64,000 nt of DNA from Undibacterium umbellatum (lineage in GTDB: Bacteria > Pseudomonadota > Gammaproteobacteria > Burkholderiales > Burkholderiaceae_D): assembly GCF_014284125.1 (NCBI RefSeq), contig NZ_JACOFX010000005.1, forward strand, positions 62,001-126,000, read 5' to 3'. This document shows positions 8,935-18,436 of this stretch, piece by piece. The number at the start of each line of letters is the position of its first letter. Position 1 is the first letter of the stretch. The translations under genes were made by a program, and so were the position numbers. The notes under the pieces are model-generated. The model worked only from the letters and a program-made list of their open reading frames with translations, had not been told where the DNA came from and searched no databases.

Positions 8935-9518
8935 TTGTCTTCAGCCTTGAAGGAAAAACGCTTCCACTCGGTTTTCTGACTCCAGTGACTGTCGTTGAAG
9001 CTGGGTATTTGCAAATGCATGGAGATCTTGCTCAAACCCATGCGCAATTGCACTGCTGCGTTGTAGGTGGCTCCGGCAGTTAACTGGGATTTATCTGCTA
9101 TCAGCCAGCGATTTGGCCGTGTCACCAGATTGAGCGCGGTATCGAGAGAGGCAAAATTCTGTTGCAAGCCATTATTAATAGTGACGTTGTATTGCTGCGT
9201 CCATTCATTATAAGAAATTCTGACCAGATATTCACTACGCACCACCTTTTCGTCTACCCAATACCAGCGTGAGCGGGTCAGTTCTACTTCTGTGGTGAAT
9301 GAGACCGGGATGCCATCCCGGATAGCCTTGCGCAAGCTGTCACTGAGGTCCAGGGAAAAAGTGGCAGCCAGGCGGTAGCCTTCGTCGCTGGCTTCTATCC
9401 TGGCCGTTTTGACTTCCACGTCGGCGGCCTGAACTACAGGTGCCGCCGCCATTGCCAGCAGCACCAACATCAAAGTCAGCGATATCTGGCGCAGCAGGGA
9501 GGTAAAACGTCTGAACAT
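8931..9518 (-). CDS. DUF4390 domain protein, exported
   Basis: 195 residues. A signal peptide is visible (LLRQISLTLMLVLLAMAAAP ending in VVQAAD). The rest is a beta-rich periplasmic domain (TARIEASDEGYRLAATFSLD, VELTRSRWYWVDEKVV) typical of DUF4390, found between rsmB and ntrY in Burkholderiales. Function is unknown; its strict linkage to NtrY suggests a periplasmic accessory to that sensor, which is inference. Overlaps ntrY by ATGA-type coupling. Confidence 0.85.
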   Translation of the reverse strand: MFRRFTSLLRQISLTLMLVLLAMAAAPVVQAADVEVKTARIEASDEGYRLAATFSLDLSDSLRKAIRDGIPVSFTTEVELTRSRWYWVDEKVVRSEYLVRISYNEWTQQYNVTINNGLQQNFASLDTALNLVTRPNRWLIADKSQLTAGATYNAAVQLRMGLSKISMHLQIPSFNDSHWSQKTEWKRFSFKAEDK

Positions 9519-9574
9519 GCAATCAATACGAAATCAAAAGTCTGCTAATGATAGCTTGAACTTGTTGGCATTCG

Positions 9575-11005
9575 TTAATTTTGCATTGGTTTTTGAAACA
9601 AAGCATAGAACAAACCGTCATGTTCGTTGTTGCTTTCGGACGTCTTGGTCAAGCTGGGCAGTAATTGCCCCGGTGCATCAAGGCGTTGCGCGCCATTACG
9701 TGTAGCAAAAGCGGCAGCCTGAGCTTCGGATTCCAGCGGCCAGATCGAGCAGGTGACCATCAGCATCTTGCCACCCGGTTTCAGCATACGCCACAGATTA
9801 TCGAGTATGCGGGCTGACAAGGCCGCCAACTGGGCAGCATCGGTCTTGCGGCGCAACCAGCGGCTGTCCGGGTGACGTCTGACCACGCCAGAGGCAGTGC
9901 AGGGCACATCTGCCAGGATGCGGTCATAGGGCTGGCTATCCCACCAGTTGTTGCGGCAGGCATCGCCTTCCTTGATTGTCGCAAATAACTTCAAACGCGC
10001 CAGATTTTCATGGATACGCTGGATACGGGCCGGGTCAGTATCAACCGCAGTCAGTTCGATATCAGCCAGTTCCAGCAAATGGCCAGTCTTGCCACCGGGG
10101 GCGGCGCAAGCATCCAATACCCGCATGCCTGTCTGTACATCCAGTAAAGGCGCTGCCAATTGGGCGGCGGCATCCTGCACCGACACAACACCCGCTTCAA
10201 AGCCGGGGATGCTGAACACTGGCAGTGGCCGGTCCAGGCGCACAGCAAACGGGCCTATCTGGCTGGCACCGATCTGCTGGCTGGCCAATAACTCCAGATA
10301 AGCAGCGACCGTGCTGACACGTTGATTCACACGCAAAGTCAAAGGCGGGGCATGGTTGCCGCAGCTCAGTATCGCTTGCCAGTCTTGTGGATAAGCTGTT
10401 TTGCACTGGTCTACCCACCATTGCGGATAATTCCAGGCAGCTGCCGGCTGTTTCATGACCAGTTTTAACAATTCTTCTTTTTCACGCAGATAGCGGCGCA
10501 GCACGGCATTCACCATACCTTTGGCAAAAACCATATGCGGGCTGGAAGTGGCGGCTGTCACTGCCTGGTCCACCACGACAAACTCTTCATAGGCCTTTTC
10601 ATCATCACCTTCATTACCAACCAGCAGGGTAAGTGCACAGCACAGCAAGCCATATAACAAGGCTGGTTCCGGCGTCTTGTTGGTCATGATTTTGAGCAGG
10701 GCATCCACCCGGCCAACCTGGCGCATGGTGCGGTAGGCAATATCCTGGATTGCCCCGCGCGCCTGTGGCAAGGCATTGGTTTGCGTAAATACCCTGGTCA
10801 GCGCTTGCGGCAAGGCTGTACCTTCCAGCACATAGGCGACAGCCTGTGCTGCACCTACAAGGCTGAATGCCAGGGAATCTGCCTTGATTTCTATGGTTTC
10901 AAACTCCACCTGTGGCTTGCTGAGGACGTGGGATGTGCTGCCCGTAGTGGCGCTGCGGGCAGGTTTGGCTGGTCGGCCCAGGGTTTTTCTTGGTTGATCT
11001 TGCAT
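9575..11005 (-). CDS. rsmB: 16S rRNA (cytosine-967-C5)-methyltransferase RsmB
   Basis: 476 residues. An N-terminal NusB-like helical RNA-binding domain (to about 190) is followed by a Rossmann methyltransferase with LDACAAPGGKTGHLLEL (SAM site), DVPCTASGVVRRHPD (first catalytic Cys region PC) and MLMVTCSIWPLESE (second Cys). This two-cysteine arrangement is diagnostic of m5C RNA methyltransferases. A polar N-terminal extension of about 35 residues precedes the domain; no better start is evident. First gene of the rsmB-DUF4390-ntrY-ntrX block, an arrangement conserved in Burkholderiales. Confidence 0.92.
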   Translation of the reverse strand: MQDQPRKTLGRPAKPARSATTGSTSHVLSKPQVEFETIEIKADSLAFSLVGAAQAVAYVLEGTALPQALTRVFTQTNALPQARGAIQDIAYRTMRQVGRVDALLKIMTNKTPEPALLYGLLCCALTLLVGNEGDDEKAYEEFVVVDQAVTAATSSPHMVFAKGMVNAVLRRYLREKEELLKLVMKQPAAAWNYPQWWVDQCKTAYPQDWQAILSCGNHAPPLTLRVNQRVSTVAAYLELLASQQIGASQIGPFAVRLDRPLPVFSIPGFEAGVVSVQDAAAQLAAPLLDVQTGMRVLDACAAPGGKTGHLLELADIELTAVDTDPARIQRIHENLARLKLFATIKEGDACRNNWWDSQPYDRILADVPCTASGVVRRHPDSRWLRRKTDAAQLAALSARILDNLWRMLKPGGKMLMVTCSIWPLESEAQAAAFATRNGAQRLDAPGQLLPSLTKTSESNNEHDGLFYALFQKPMQN

Positions 11006-11184
11006 ATTTCCGGATAATTTTGCTTATTGCAGTAAATTGCATTTTCAGCAATTTAACATGGTCAGCCTGATAAGGCGAGAGGGCGCTAGTGTAACAGCCT
11101 TGCTGGCTGCTTCCGCTTTCTGTAGCACGCCACCACTTCAGACTATGCTGTTTTATTCTATCCAACTTCAGAAAATTTGCTGTT

Positions 11185-12069
11185 TCAGGCCGCTTCTTGT
11201 ATCTGTTCCAAAGGGGTGAATTGCTGGAGTTCCAGCCAGGTTCGCAAGTCATCGAATACCCTGGTGGCATCCAGTTCATTGAATATTTCGTGATAAAAGT
11301 CGGCATAAAAATGCGCGCTAAGCTGGTCATTTCCCAGCTTTTCCAGGAAGCGGCGGCTACCTGCCGGGTCGACCAGATGATCGTCATCCGCCACCATCAT
11401 CAACAGGGGCATGCTTAATTCTGCGGCATGTGCATGGCAATAATCCATGGCCTGCAACATACTGGTCAGCAGGCGCGCACTCAGGCGTGAGTGCACCAGG
11501 GCATCATTTTCATAGGCGAGTACCACTTCGCCATCGTGAGACAGATAGCGAGTTTGCAAGCCGTTCGGCAAACCCACACCAGGTATCAGGTTGGATGCAA
11601 CCTTCAACAAACCATGCTGCAAGCTGGACATGCGTATTGCCAGCGCGGGGGAAGACAAGATCAGGGCGCGCAGCGGTGTCAATTGCTCAAGTGCATAGCG
11701 GGCAGCAAACAAGCCACCCATGCTATGTCCTAGTAATATGGGCGGCCCCGCCAGTTGCTGGCTAAAGTCGCTAATGACCATCTGCGCATCACGCAAGATG
11801 CACATGGAGTCTGGAACATCACCGCTGCCACCGTCAGATTGTCCATGGCCGCGATGGTCATAGGTGCGCACGACAAAACCCAGGGCGTTGAAGAACCTGG
11901 CGACATGGGCATACCGCCCGCAGTGCTCACCCAGACCATGCATGATGACTATACCTTGCTGTGGTTGAGCCATGACTGCATCCGCCAGCGGCCAGTCGCG
12001 CACAAAAATTGCCTTGCCATCTGCGGTCCGGAGTTCGAATTCCCTGGTATTTTCTACGTGGGAGGTCAT
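11185..12069 (-). CDS. Alpha/beta hydrolase, monoacylglycerol lipase-like
   Basis: 294 residues from ATG 12069, which lies 4 bases after the DUF1840 stop. Motifs: oxyanion segment VIMHGLGEHCGRY, nucleophile elbow LGHSMGGLFAARYALEQ (Ser in GHSMGG), acid Asp in MMVADDDHLVDP, His in FYHEIFNE. This HGxGEHxxRY plus GHSMGG pattern matches Hydrolase_4 (lysophospholipase/monoacylglycerol lipase) enzymes that cleave lysophospholipids or monoglycerides. No signal peptide. Likely co-transcribed with the DUF1840 gene. Confidence 0.87.
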   Translation of the reverse strand: MTSHVENTREFELRTADGKAIFVRDWPLADAVMAQPQQGIVIMHGLGEHCGRYAHVARFFNALGFVVRTYDHRGHGQSDGGSGDVPDSMCILRDAQMVISDFSQQLAGPPILLGHSMGGLFAARYALEQLTPLRALILSSPALAIRMSSLQHGLLKVASNLIPGVGLPNGLQTRYLSHDGEVVLAYENDALVHSRLSARLLTSMLQAMDYCHAHAAELSMPLLMMVADDDHLVDPAGSRRFLEKLGNDQLSAHFYADFYHEIFNELDATRVFDDLRTWLELQQFTPLEQIQEAA

Positions 12070-12073
12070 GGTT

Positions 12074-12418
12074 TTATACGCCCCACATGACTTCGCGCTG
12101 CATCTTGTGGGCGGCGTGCAACATTTCAAGCACGGGGAAAGCTCTGGTAGCAAAGCTTACTGGCTCTGGTGTTTCGTGCTCATTATCATCACCATTTTCA
12201 TTGTGATGGGCGTTCACATCGCGGCTGACTTCTTCAGAAATTGGGTGAGCCTTGCTTTCGGCAACCGCAGCTTCGATTTTTTGTATGGCTTGTGGCAATT
12301 CGGGAGGGGTAATGATGCCGCGCTCCACATCCTTGTGCAGCAGTTCCAGGATGCGGCGTGCATGCTCTTTGTACATGGTTATTTCTGTAGCCGCTTTGGA
12401 CTTGAATGTGATCAGCAT
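12074..12418 (-). CDS. DUF1840 family protein
   Basis: 114 residues from ATG 12418 (MLITFKSKAATEITMYKEHA). The core is AAAEITM-like followed by HARRILELLHKD and ITPPELPQAIQKIEAAV, as in DUF1840 proteins, small cytoplasmic proteins with an acidic linker (NENGDDNEHETPE) and a basic amphipathic C-terminal helix (LEMLHAAHKMQREVMW). Function unknown. A plus-strand frame of over 300 codons crosses this gene and is its antisense shadow. Confidence 0.8.
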   Translation of the reverse strand: MLITFKSKAATEITMYKEHARRILELLHKDVERGIITPPELPQAIQKIEAAVAESKAHPISEEVSRDVNAHHNENGDDNEHETPEPVSFATRAFPVLEMLHAAHKMQREVMWGV

Positions 12419-12565
12419 GGACACGTCTCCTATTTTTCTATGATGTGCGAAGATAAAGCGGCTAAACACCAGAAGTGCGCTAGCGTCACTGATCTGGCCG
12501 CGCTCACTCATATAATAATCCCAAATTGGCCGATTGTCGTTTCAGATTGTTTTCAGATTGTTGCT

Positions 12566-13069
12566 TCAGTTGGATTTGAAAGACGTCATATAGGTGTCGA
12601 TGACCTCCTGCTTCATGTCTTTTTCCTGCCCCAGCATGATAATTTGATACACCCAGGGGCCGCGTATCAAAAAGCGGGCCAGCATCACGATGGGTTGGCC
12701 ATTGCGCAATTTGCCACGCACTTCCAGCATATCTGCGCCTTTACTGGTGGTGGTTTCCGGCGTTCCCTGAATATTCATGAGCATGCCTTTTTTCATGGCT
12801 TCCATGACCAGCCCGGTCTTGCCGGGATCGTCTACTTTGGTGCTGCCAACGGCAAAACTGATGCCGCCAGCTTCCCCGGCCAGCATGTCCATTTTTACAG
12901 TGATGCCTTCCAGCTGCATGTCCTTGCTGTCACCCAATGGTTTGCCCGGCATTAATATGGAGAACGGTGCATTACTGCCGCGCGCATCGCGCCAGTCAAA
13001 TTTAGGGCTGCATGCAATCAGCAGTATCAGAGAGGCAAGCAGTAAAAAGCGATGGATGGTGGATTTCAT
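12566..13069 (-). CDS. Predicted lipoprotein of unknown function
   Basis: 167 residues from ATG 13069 (MKSTIHRFLLLASLILLIAC). The hydrophobic stretch ends in a lipobox LIAC with Cys at residue 20, followed by SPKFDWRDARG. The mature part has FSILMPGKPLGDSK, an arrangement seen in small exported proteins that begin with a 'FS..MPGxP' strand, and ends WVYQIIMLGQEKDMKQEV. Serine after the Cys favours outer-membrane sorting by Lol. No family assigned with certainty. Confidence 0.72.
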   Translation of the reverse strand: MKSTIHRFLLLASLILLIACSPKFDWRDARGSNAPFSILMPGKPLGDSKDMQLEGITVKMDMLAGEAGGISFAVGSTKVDDPGKTGLVMEAMKKGMLMNIQGTPETTTSKGADMLEVRGKLRNGQPIVMLARFLIRGPWVYQIIMLGQEKDMKQEVIDTYMTSFKSN

Positions 13070-13329
13070 GGAAATTGAATCGATAAGATTGCGGAATAGC
13101 ATTCATGTTTACGGCTTTCTTGCCGTCAACAATACGCATGGACAAGTGCTACATGATAAGTCCTTTGGTCAAATTGCGTCTGTTTTTGCACTAGAACGCC
13201 CCTTGCCTGGAAAATAGGCTGGTGTTTCCATCTCCGTCCAGAGCAACAAGGCATTTTGTCCAGCCACACACTGGGTTATCATAAACAGATCTACCTGAAC
13301 GTTTTCACTTATTTTTTTTTGGTGCTGTG

Positions 13330-13665
13330 ATGTCACTTTCCAAGTTTTCCGGGATTTTTTTGCTGATGCTGACGTCCTTGACTGCCTGCGACCGCCTGGG
13401 TCTGCCTGATCCAGCCAAGGACGCAGCAGCGCGCGAATCGGATGCCCGTGCGACTGGCAGTGCCTGCCGCCACGCTGGCCGCGCCATTGAAGACTGCTAT
13501 GCCCTCAATCCCGATGCTGCCAGGGCGGCAGTGTATGCGGGGTGGAAGGAAATGAATGACTATATGCGTGAAAACAAGATCGACGTCGTCAAGCCAGAGC
13601 TGGCAAAGCCAGACGCGTCGGCCAGTGCCGAAGAAGGCAGCGCCAGTGCCAAGGCCACGAAATAG
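13330..13665 (+). CDS. Small predicted lipoprotein
   Basis: 111 residues. GTG at 13327 and ATG at 13330 are adjacent possible starts; ATG is chosen. The signal sequence ends SLTACDRLG, a lipobox with Cys near residue 20; Asp at +2 suggests inner-membrane retention by the E. coli rule. Two further cysteines (GSACRHAGRAIEDCYALNP) may form a disulphide. The C-terminus is Ala/Ser/Glu-rich low complexity. It lies 6 bases before the GNAT gene, so they are probably one transcript. Family not recognised. Confidence 0.7.
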   Translation: MSLSKFSGIFLLMLTSLTACDRLGLPDPAKDAAARESDARATGSACRHAGRAIEDCYALNPDAARAAVYAGWKEMNDYMRENKIDVVKPELAKPDASASAEEGSASAKATK

Positions 13666-13671
13666 CTGTAT

Positions 13672-14172
13672 ATGACAGTGTTGCTGCGTGCCATGCAGAC
13701 AGCGGATCTGGCGGCGGTTTATCAGATACAGGCCAAGGCTTATGTGGCTGAGATGGTGGAGGCACCAGCCTTGCTGGCAGCCCGCCTGGCCACCGCACCC
13801 GATTGCGCCTGGGTTGCGGCGCAGGATCGTCAGGTGCTTGCCTATCTGGCCGCTTATCCTACGGTCAAAGGACGAATTTCTGCTTTGGGACAGGACTTTC
13901 AAGTAGCTGAGCCTGCCAATGCCCTGTATCTGCATGACATGGCAGTTGCACCGGATCACACTGGCAAGGGTTTGGCGCGAGCCATGCTTGAATTCGCCCT
14001 GGCACATGCCAGGCGACAGGGCTGGCAATATGCCTGCCTGGTGTCAGTGCAAAGTACCAGGTCATACTGGCAGGGTCTGGGTTTTATTGAGCAGACTGAT
14101 TTGAGTGCGGAGCAAAAAGCCAAATTGGCAAGTTATGCTGGACAGGCTCATTACATGCTGATGAACTTGTAA
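13672..14172 (+). CDS. GNAT family N-acetyltransferase
   Basis: 166 residues. The acetyl-CoA pyrophosphate loop is VAPDHTGKGLARAMLEFAL (motif A, Q/RxxGxG/A variant), and VSVQSTRSYWQGLGF is the C-terminal beta-bulge/helix typical of GNAT folds. The N-terminal AVYQIQAKAYVAEMVEAP matches Rim-like acceptors of unknown substrate. The stop codon TAA is the first part of a dispersed repeat that begins here. Confidence 0.85.
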   Translation: MTVLLRAMQTADLAAVYQIQAKAYVAEMVEAPALLAARLATAPDCAWVAAQDRQVLAYLAAYPTVKGRISALGQDFQVAEPANALYLHDMAVAPDHTGKGLARAMLEFALAHARRQGWQYACLVSVQSTRSYWQGLGFIEQTDLSAEQKAKLASYAGQAHYMLMNL

Positions 14173-14332
14173 GAACCAGTTCACGATCTTACTGCGCGTG
14201 CGCAACCTGAGTACCCGCGGGGCTCATGTGCTGCTCAAATTGCTCATGTACTCAAGTACATTCCGCTTTTTGCGCTGCTCCTCTCCTCCGCTGACACCCG
14301 CTCTCTACAGGTCGTGACCAGACTCTAGGCGG
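14171..14332. repeat. Dispersed intergenic repeat, copy A (about 162 bp)
   Basis: Begins AAGAACCAGTTCACGATCTT at the GNAT stop codon and ends ..CCAGACTCTAGGCGG. The core CTCATGTACTCAAGTACATT and CCGCTTTTTGCGCTGCTC is shared almost letter for letter with the copy at 45739-45888. Ends are imperfect inverted repeats, with an internal GTAC..GTAC palindrome. No coding potential. Confidence 0.85.
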
Positions 14333-14401
14333 CAAAAAGAAAAGCGAATCTTGCCTGATTTTTGCATGCAGGCAGATCCGCTTTGCAGTGTAGTAGCAGG
14401 C

Positions 14402-14662
14402 TTATTCTTCAGCCTTGCTGCTCGCCTTTTCTTTTTTGTAAATGATCTTTTTCTTGCCACCTTCGCAGCTACCGACGACTCTGTACTTGGTTTCGGTATC
14501 CCTGGAAACGACTTGCAAGCTGTAATTGTTGACTCCTTTGCGTTCCAGTTTTGCTGCTACTTTGTCTTTAATGGTTTCACAAGACGTTATCTCGGCCCAC
14601 GCCGGGGCGCTGCTGAGCAAGAAACTGATGACCAAACCTTTGACCAAAACGCTTTTACTCAT
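14402..14662 (-). CDS. DUF1161 family periplasmic protein
   Basis: 86 residues with a signal peptide cleaved after SSAPAWA. The mature part has SCETIKDKVAAKLERKGV, YSLQVVSRDTETKYRVVGSC and GGKKKIIYKK, the two-cysteine pattern of DUF1161, small periplasmic proteins of unknown function. Ribosome site AGGGAGC before the ATG. Monocistronic. Confidence 0.85.
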   Translation of the reverse strand: MSKSVLVKGLVISFLLSSAPAWAEITSCETIKDKVAAKLERKGVNNYSLQVVSRDTETKYRVVGSCEGGKKKIIYKKEKASSKAEE

Positions 14663-15001
14663 TTTGTTTGCTCCCTTTCTGTTTTAGCTTGGTTACTAAT
14701 TGATGGCAAGCTTGTCGTCACATGGACACTCACTTAGCTGTATAAAACCGTAACATCCCCCCGGTATTTTTGATAGAAATAAATAGTTACTTCCATGAAA
14801 GCGTGGTAAATCGTCTGCAAACTTGCTGTCTTCAGAGTAATTCTTTCGATTTTTCCTAGTTGGCCAACGCTAGGATAGAATGTGTTTTAGTTTGCTTTAC
14901 TTTATCATTCTGGTAAGTTTGCTATATCTGACAATACGACTTTAAATTCGGGCGACATGCAGTTGCAATCAACTTGCCAGACTTGAGCACAAGGATGAGC
15001 T
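14663..15001. other. Intergenic region between divergent genes
   Basis: 339 bases between DUF1161 (minus) and the sensor kinase (plus). It is AT-rich and should hold both promoters; no clear pair or operator stands out to me. Confidence 0.5.
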
Positions 15002-17227
15002 TTGAGCAAGACCGGACCAAATGAAATGAAGCCAGCAGGATTGCCTACCAGTCGTTTAGCTATTGCGCTGGCAGCCAGCCTGGTGCTGGCCATTATCGTC
15101 GGTGCCGCGACGGCGATCTGGATGCTGCGTATCCAGGAAATTGGCAAGTGGGAAAAGCAGACTGAAACCTTCAGCATCGTGCTGGCCGAAACCGTCAGCC
15201 AGCAAATGGACTTTGCCTACACGGCACTCGACAGCATTGCCGAGCGCATACAAGACCGCTGGAGTGTCAGCGCCGAATACCTGAGTGGTAAATTATCTAC
15301 GCATGATTTTCATCAGTTCCTGCGAGAAAAGGCTTCGCTGTCACCTGCTGTAGAAGTGATTTCCGTGCTCGATGTCGATGGCAATGTCATTAATACATCG
15401 CGTAATTTTCCCGCGCCTACCTACAGCCTGGCAGACCGCGACTACTTCATTGCGCAACGCGATAATCCAGTACAAGGTATTTACCTGAGCTCTTCCGTGC
15501 GCAGTAAGACCACGGGGAAATGGATGTTTTTCCTCAGCCACAGGCTGACAGGCAGTGACGGGGAGTTCATTGGCGTCGTCATACTAGGTATGTCTCCCTC
15601 GTTTTATTCTCAGTTTTATGAAAAACTCAGTGCCGACGGCCATGCCTCTATAGGCTTACTGCGCAATGATTTCACTTATTTGGCACGCTGGCCAGAACGC
15701 GGCGATGTCATGGGCAAGCGTAACCTGACAGGAAGCACCTATGAACTGGTGCACAGGCACAATAAAAAATCAGGCGTCATCATTGGCAATAATCCGCGCA
15801 TGGCCGAGGGTGGCAAACAAATCACCCGCATGGCCGCCATACAGTCGCTGGAAAAATACCCGCTGATCGTCAATTTTTCTGTGGATGAAGACTTGTATCT
15901 GGCTGACTGGCGCAAAATCAGTACCGGCATCGTCGTTATCGCCATGAGTGGTATCCTTGCTATCGTGGCGGCTTTTAGCGTGTTGGTTAATTTGCTGGAA
16001 AGACGAGAGCAGGATTTGCTGGTGACCACTGAGCTCAAGCAACAGGCAGAAGTCATCAACCGCAATCAGGCCCACTTGCTGAAAAACCTGACGGAGCAGC
16101 AGATCGCTTTGAAAGATTCTTCAGACAGACTGCAGGCCATTTTCCAGAACGCGGCGGACGGCATCATCATGATCGATGACACTGGCAAGATTGAGGCACT
16201 GAATCCGGCTGCCGTGGCCATTTATGGTCATCCAGCCAATGAAGTGGTGGGCAAGAATGGTAAATTTTTCTCCCCGCCAGGACAACCCGATTTGCTGGGG
16301 CTGGCCATGAGCCGCAGGGAGTTTCTGGAAACCGGTTGCCTGCGCACTGAGGCCGAGCGCATGCGCAAGGATGGCAGCCTGTTCCCCGCAGAGCTGGCGA
16401 TTACCGAGTATTATCATGCTGGAAGGCGCAAACTTATCGTCATCGTGCGCGATATTTCAGAGCGGCGCAGGATGGAACGCATGAAGAGTGAATTCATCTC
16501 CACCGTCAGCCACGAATTGCGCACGCCATTGACAGCCATCCGTGGTGCCCTGGGGCTGGTGGTCGGCGGGGCCATGGGCCTGGTGCCGGAAAAAATCTCT
16601 GCCCTGCTGGGCATGGCGCACAAGAATAGTGAAAGCCTGACCCGCCTCATCAATGACTTGCTGGATATTCAAAAAATAGAAGCCGGCAAGATGGATTTTG
16701 TTTTTGAGCGACTGAATTTGCAAAGCCTCTTGCAGACGGCAGTGAATAATAATCAGGCTTTCGCGCAAAGCATGGATACTGAAATCGCGATGGGCAAACT
16801 GGCAGATCAGACAGAAGTCATGGTCGATGCCGGACGTTTCCAGCAAGTCATGGCTAATCTCTTGTCGAATGCCTGCAAGTATACGCCCGGAGGGGAGACC
16901 GTCAGGGTTATCAGCGCGGTCAGGGACGAAAACATGGTGCGTGTAGAAGTGATCGATCAGGGCACAGGCATACCGGAAAGTTTCCGTGAACGTCTGTTCC
17001 AGAAGTTTTCCCAGGCAGATTCTTCAGACACACGTGCCAAAGGTGGTACTGGCCTGGGTTTGGCAATATCGCAGGCCATCATCCGGCAAATGCATGGCGA
17101 CATTGGTTATTATATGAGTGAAGATCCGGCGCAACCAGGTACACATTTCTATATAGACCTGCCTTTGCACCGGGAAGGCCAGACTGGTCTGGAAGCGATT
17201 ACAGCAAGGCCAGATCACGTGCTTTGA
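15002..17227 (+). CDS. Membrane sensor histidine kinase, Cache-PAS-HisKA-HATPase
   Basis: 741 residues from a TTG start preceded by AAGGATGAGC; ATG at 15026 is an alternative that loses 8 residues. TM1 is about 18-42, then an extracytoplasmic PDC/Cache-like sensor (YSLADRDYFIAQRDN, GIYLSSSVRSKTTGKW) to about 305, TM2 about 308-332, a coiled coil, a PAS domain (IFQNAADGIIMIDDTGKIEAL), HisKA with FISTVSHELRTPLTAI (His 504) and HATPase with NLLSNACKYTP, DQGTGIP and GTGLGLAISQ. No receiver domain and no response regulator next to it, so the partner is elsewhere. The 3' end overlaps the convergent DUF1501 gene by 29 bases. Confidence 0.9.
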   Translation: MSKTGPNEMKPAGLPTSRLAIALAASLVLAIIVGAATAIWMLRIQEIGKWEKQTETFSIVLAETVSQQMDFAYTALDSIAERIQDRWSVSAEYLSGKLSTHDFHQFLREKASLSPAVEVISVLDVDGNVINTSRNFPAPTYSLADRDYFIAQRDNPVQGIYLSSSVRSKTTGKWMFFLSHRLTGSDGEFIGVVILGMSPSFYSQFYEKLSADGHASIGLLRNDFTYLARWPERGDVMGKRNLTGSTYELVHRHNKKSGVIIGNNPRMAEGGKQITRMAAIQSLEKYPLIVNFSVDEDLYLADWRKISTGIVVIAMSGILAIVAAFSVLVNLLERREQDLLVTTELKQQAEVINRNQAHLLKNLTEQQIALKDSSDRLQAIFQNAADGIIMIDDTGKIEALNPAAVAIYGHPANEVVGKNGKFFSPPGQPDLLGLAMSRREFLETGCLRTEAERMRKDGSLFPAELAITEYYHAGRRKLIVIVRDISERRRMERMKSEFISTVSHELRTPLTAIRGALGLVVGGAMGLVPEKISALLGMAHKNSESLTRLINDLLDIQKIEAGKMDFVFERLNLQSLLQTAVNNNQAFAQSMDTEIAMGKLADQTEVMVDAGRFQQVMANLLSNACKYTPGGETVRVISAVRDENMVRVEVIDQGTGIPESFRERLFQKFSQADSSDTRAKGGTGLGLAISQAIIRQMHGDIGYYMSEDPAQPGTHFYIDLPLHREGQTGLEAITARPDHVL

Positions 17228-18401
17228 CACCAGCAAACACCTGTTCTACCTCGCCAGCATTCAAACCATATAGACGGCTGAACAAGCCACCGAGCACTGC
17301 GCGATATTCGTTCAGCACCGGGTAGTCACGGTTCTGGAATAATTTGCCAGCTTCCAGCGCAATTTGTTCCCCGACGATTTGCCCGCCTTTTATACCGCCA
17401 CCCAAGACCCAGTACACCGTGCCATGGCCATGGTCAGTACCGCGTTTGCCATTTTCGCGAAAGGTACGGCCAAATTCACTGATCACCACCACCGTGGTAT
17501 TGCGCCAGGCACTGCCCATTTCAGTACGATAAGCGGCCAGCCCGCGACCGAGTTCTTCAAACTTGACGGCCAGTGTGCCTGTTGCCCCGCCCTGGTTAAC
17601 ATGTGTGTCCCAGCCACCGACATCAATAAAACCCAGTGCGTATTTATCGCGCATGAGTTTGGCGATACGTTGGGCTTCCAGCTCAAAACCTTTGGTCGAG
17701 ATCGCATTGCGATTGGCACTATTCATTTCTTCTGCCATTTCACGCGCCACTTCATCGCGCATGGCAAAGCCATCCTTGACGGCTTGCGACAGATTTGTAT
17801 TGGCATACATTTGCATGATCAACTCACGCTGGCGCTGATCAACATTGGCCTTGCTGACATTGCGCAATGCGGTGTTGGCAATGTGGGCCTGGCCCTGCAT
17901 GGCCAGTGGTAACTGGTCAGTAAAGGACATGGCACTGACTTTGCCGTTATTCCCCAACACTTTCGCCAGGCGATTCAAGAAACCAGAATGGAAATCCCGG
18001 CTGGCATTCAGGGGCTGGCCCATTTCTATACTGTCCTGGGTTTCAAAATGGCTACGCGATAAATCATCTGTTCCAGCAAAGGGGATGAATGCTGCTTCAC
18101 CCTGCTGGAACATGGGATAAATCGTGTCACGCAAGGCCGGATGAAGGCCCCAGTCTGCATTCAGTGCCAGTGCCGCATCCGGTATGGAACCCGGTCTGGC
18201 AATGGCAATATTTGGCCTGGTTTCATAATAGAAGTTGCTGTAAGTAGGCACCAGTAAATTGCTGGCATCATAGCCGCCGCGCAAAAACACCAGCAGCAAA
18301 CGATTTTGAGTGGCTGGTGCCGCCATCACCTGGCTGCTCATTCCCAGCAAGGCAGACGATGGCAGCAGGGCCATTGCTTTCAATAAGTCTCTACGGTTCA
18401 T
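17199..18401 (-). CDS. DUF1501 family protein, Tat-exported
   Basis: 400 residues. The N-terminus MNRRDLLKAMALLPSSALLG carries twin arginines before a hydrophobic stretch, a Tat-type signal ending SQVMAAPA. The body matches DUF1501 (LLLVFLRGGYDASNLLVPT, SRSHFETQDSIEMG, VISEFGRTFRENGKRGTDHG), related to alkaline-phosphatase/sulfatase folds. It is nearly always paired with DUF1800, as here 36 bases downstream of it on the same strand. Biochemical function is not established. Confidence 0.9.
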   Translation of the reverse strand: MNRRDLLKAMALLPSSALLGMSSQVMAAPATQNRLLLVFLRGGYDASNLLVPTYSNFYYETRPNIAIARPGSIPDAALALNADWGLHPALRDTIYPMFQQGEAAFIPFAGTDDLSRSHFETQDSIEMGQPLNASRDFHSGFLNRLAKVLGNNGKVSAMSFTDQLPLAMQGQAHIANTALRNVSKANVDQRQRELIMQMYANTNLSQAVKDGFAMRDEVAREMAEEMNSANRNAISTKGFELEAQRIAKLMRDKYALGFIDVGGWDTHVNQGGATGTLAVKFEELGRGLAAYRTEMGSAWRNTTVVVISEFGRTFRENGKRGTDHGHGTVYWVLGGGIKGGQIVGEQIALEAGKLFQNRDYPVLNEYRAVLGGLFSRLYGLNAGEVEQVFAGVKARDLALL

Positions 18402-18436
18402 GGTAGACCTTTCCGTAATAATTGGCAGACGTTCAG

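Noticed and set aside
11972-12955. A 327-codon plus-strand open frame
   Set aside because: It is antisense to the DUF1840 gene and the lipoprotein gene, both of which have better starts and recognisable features.
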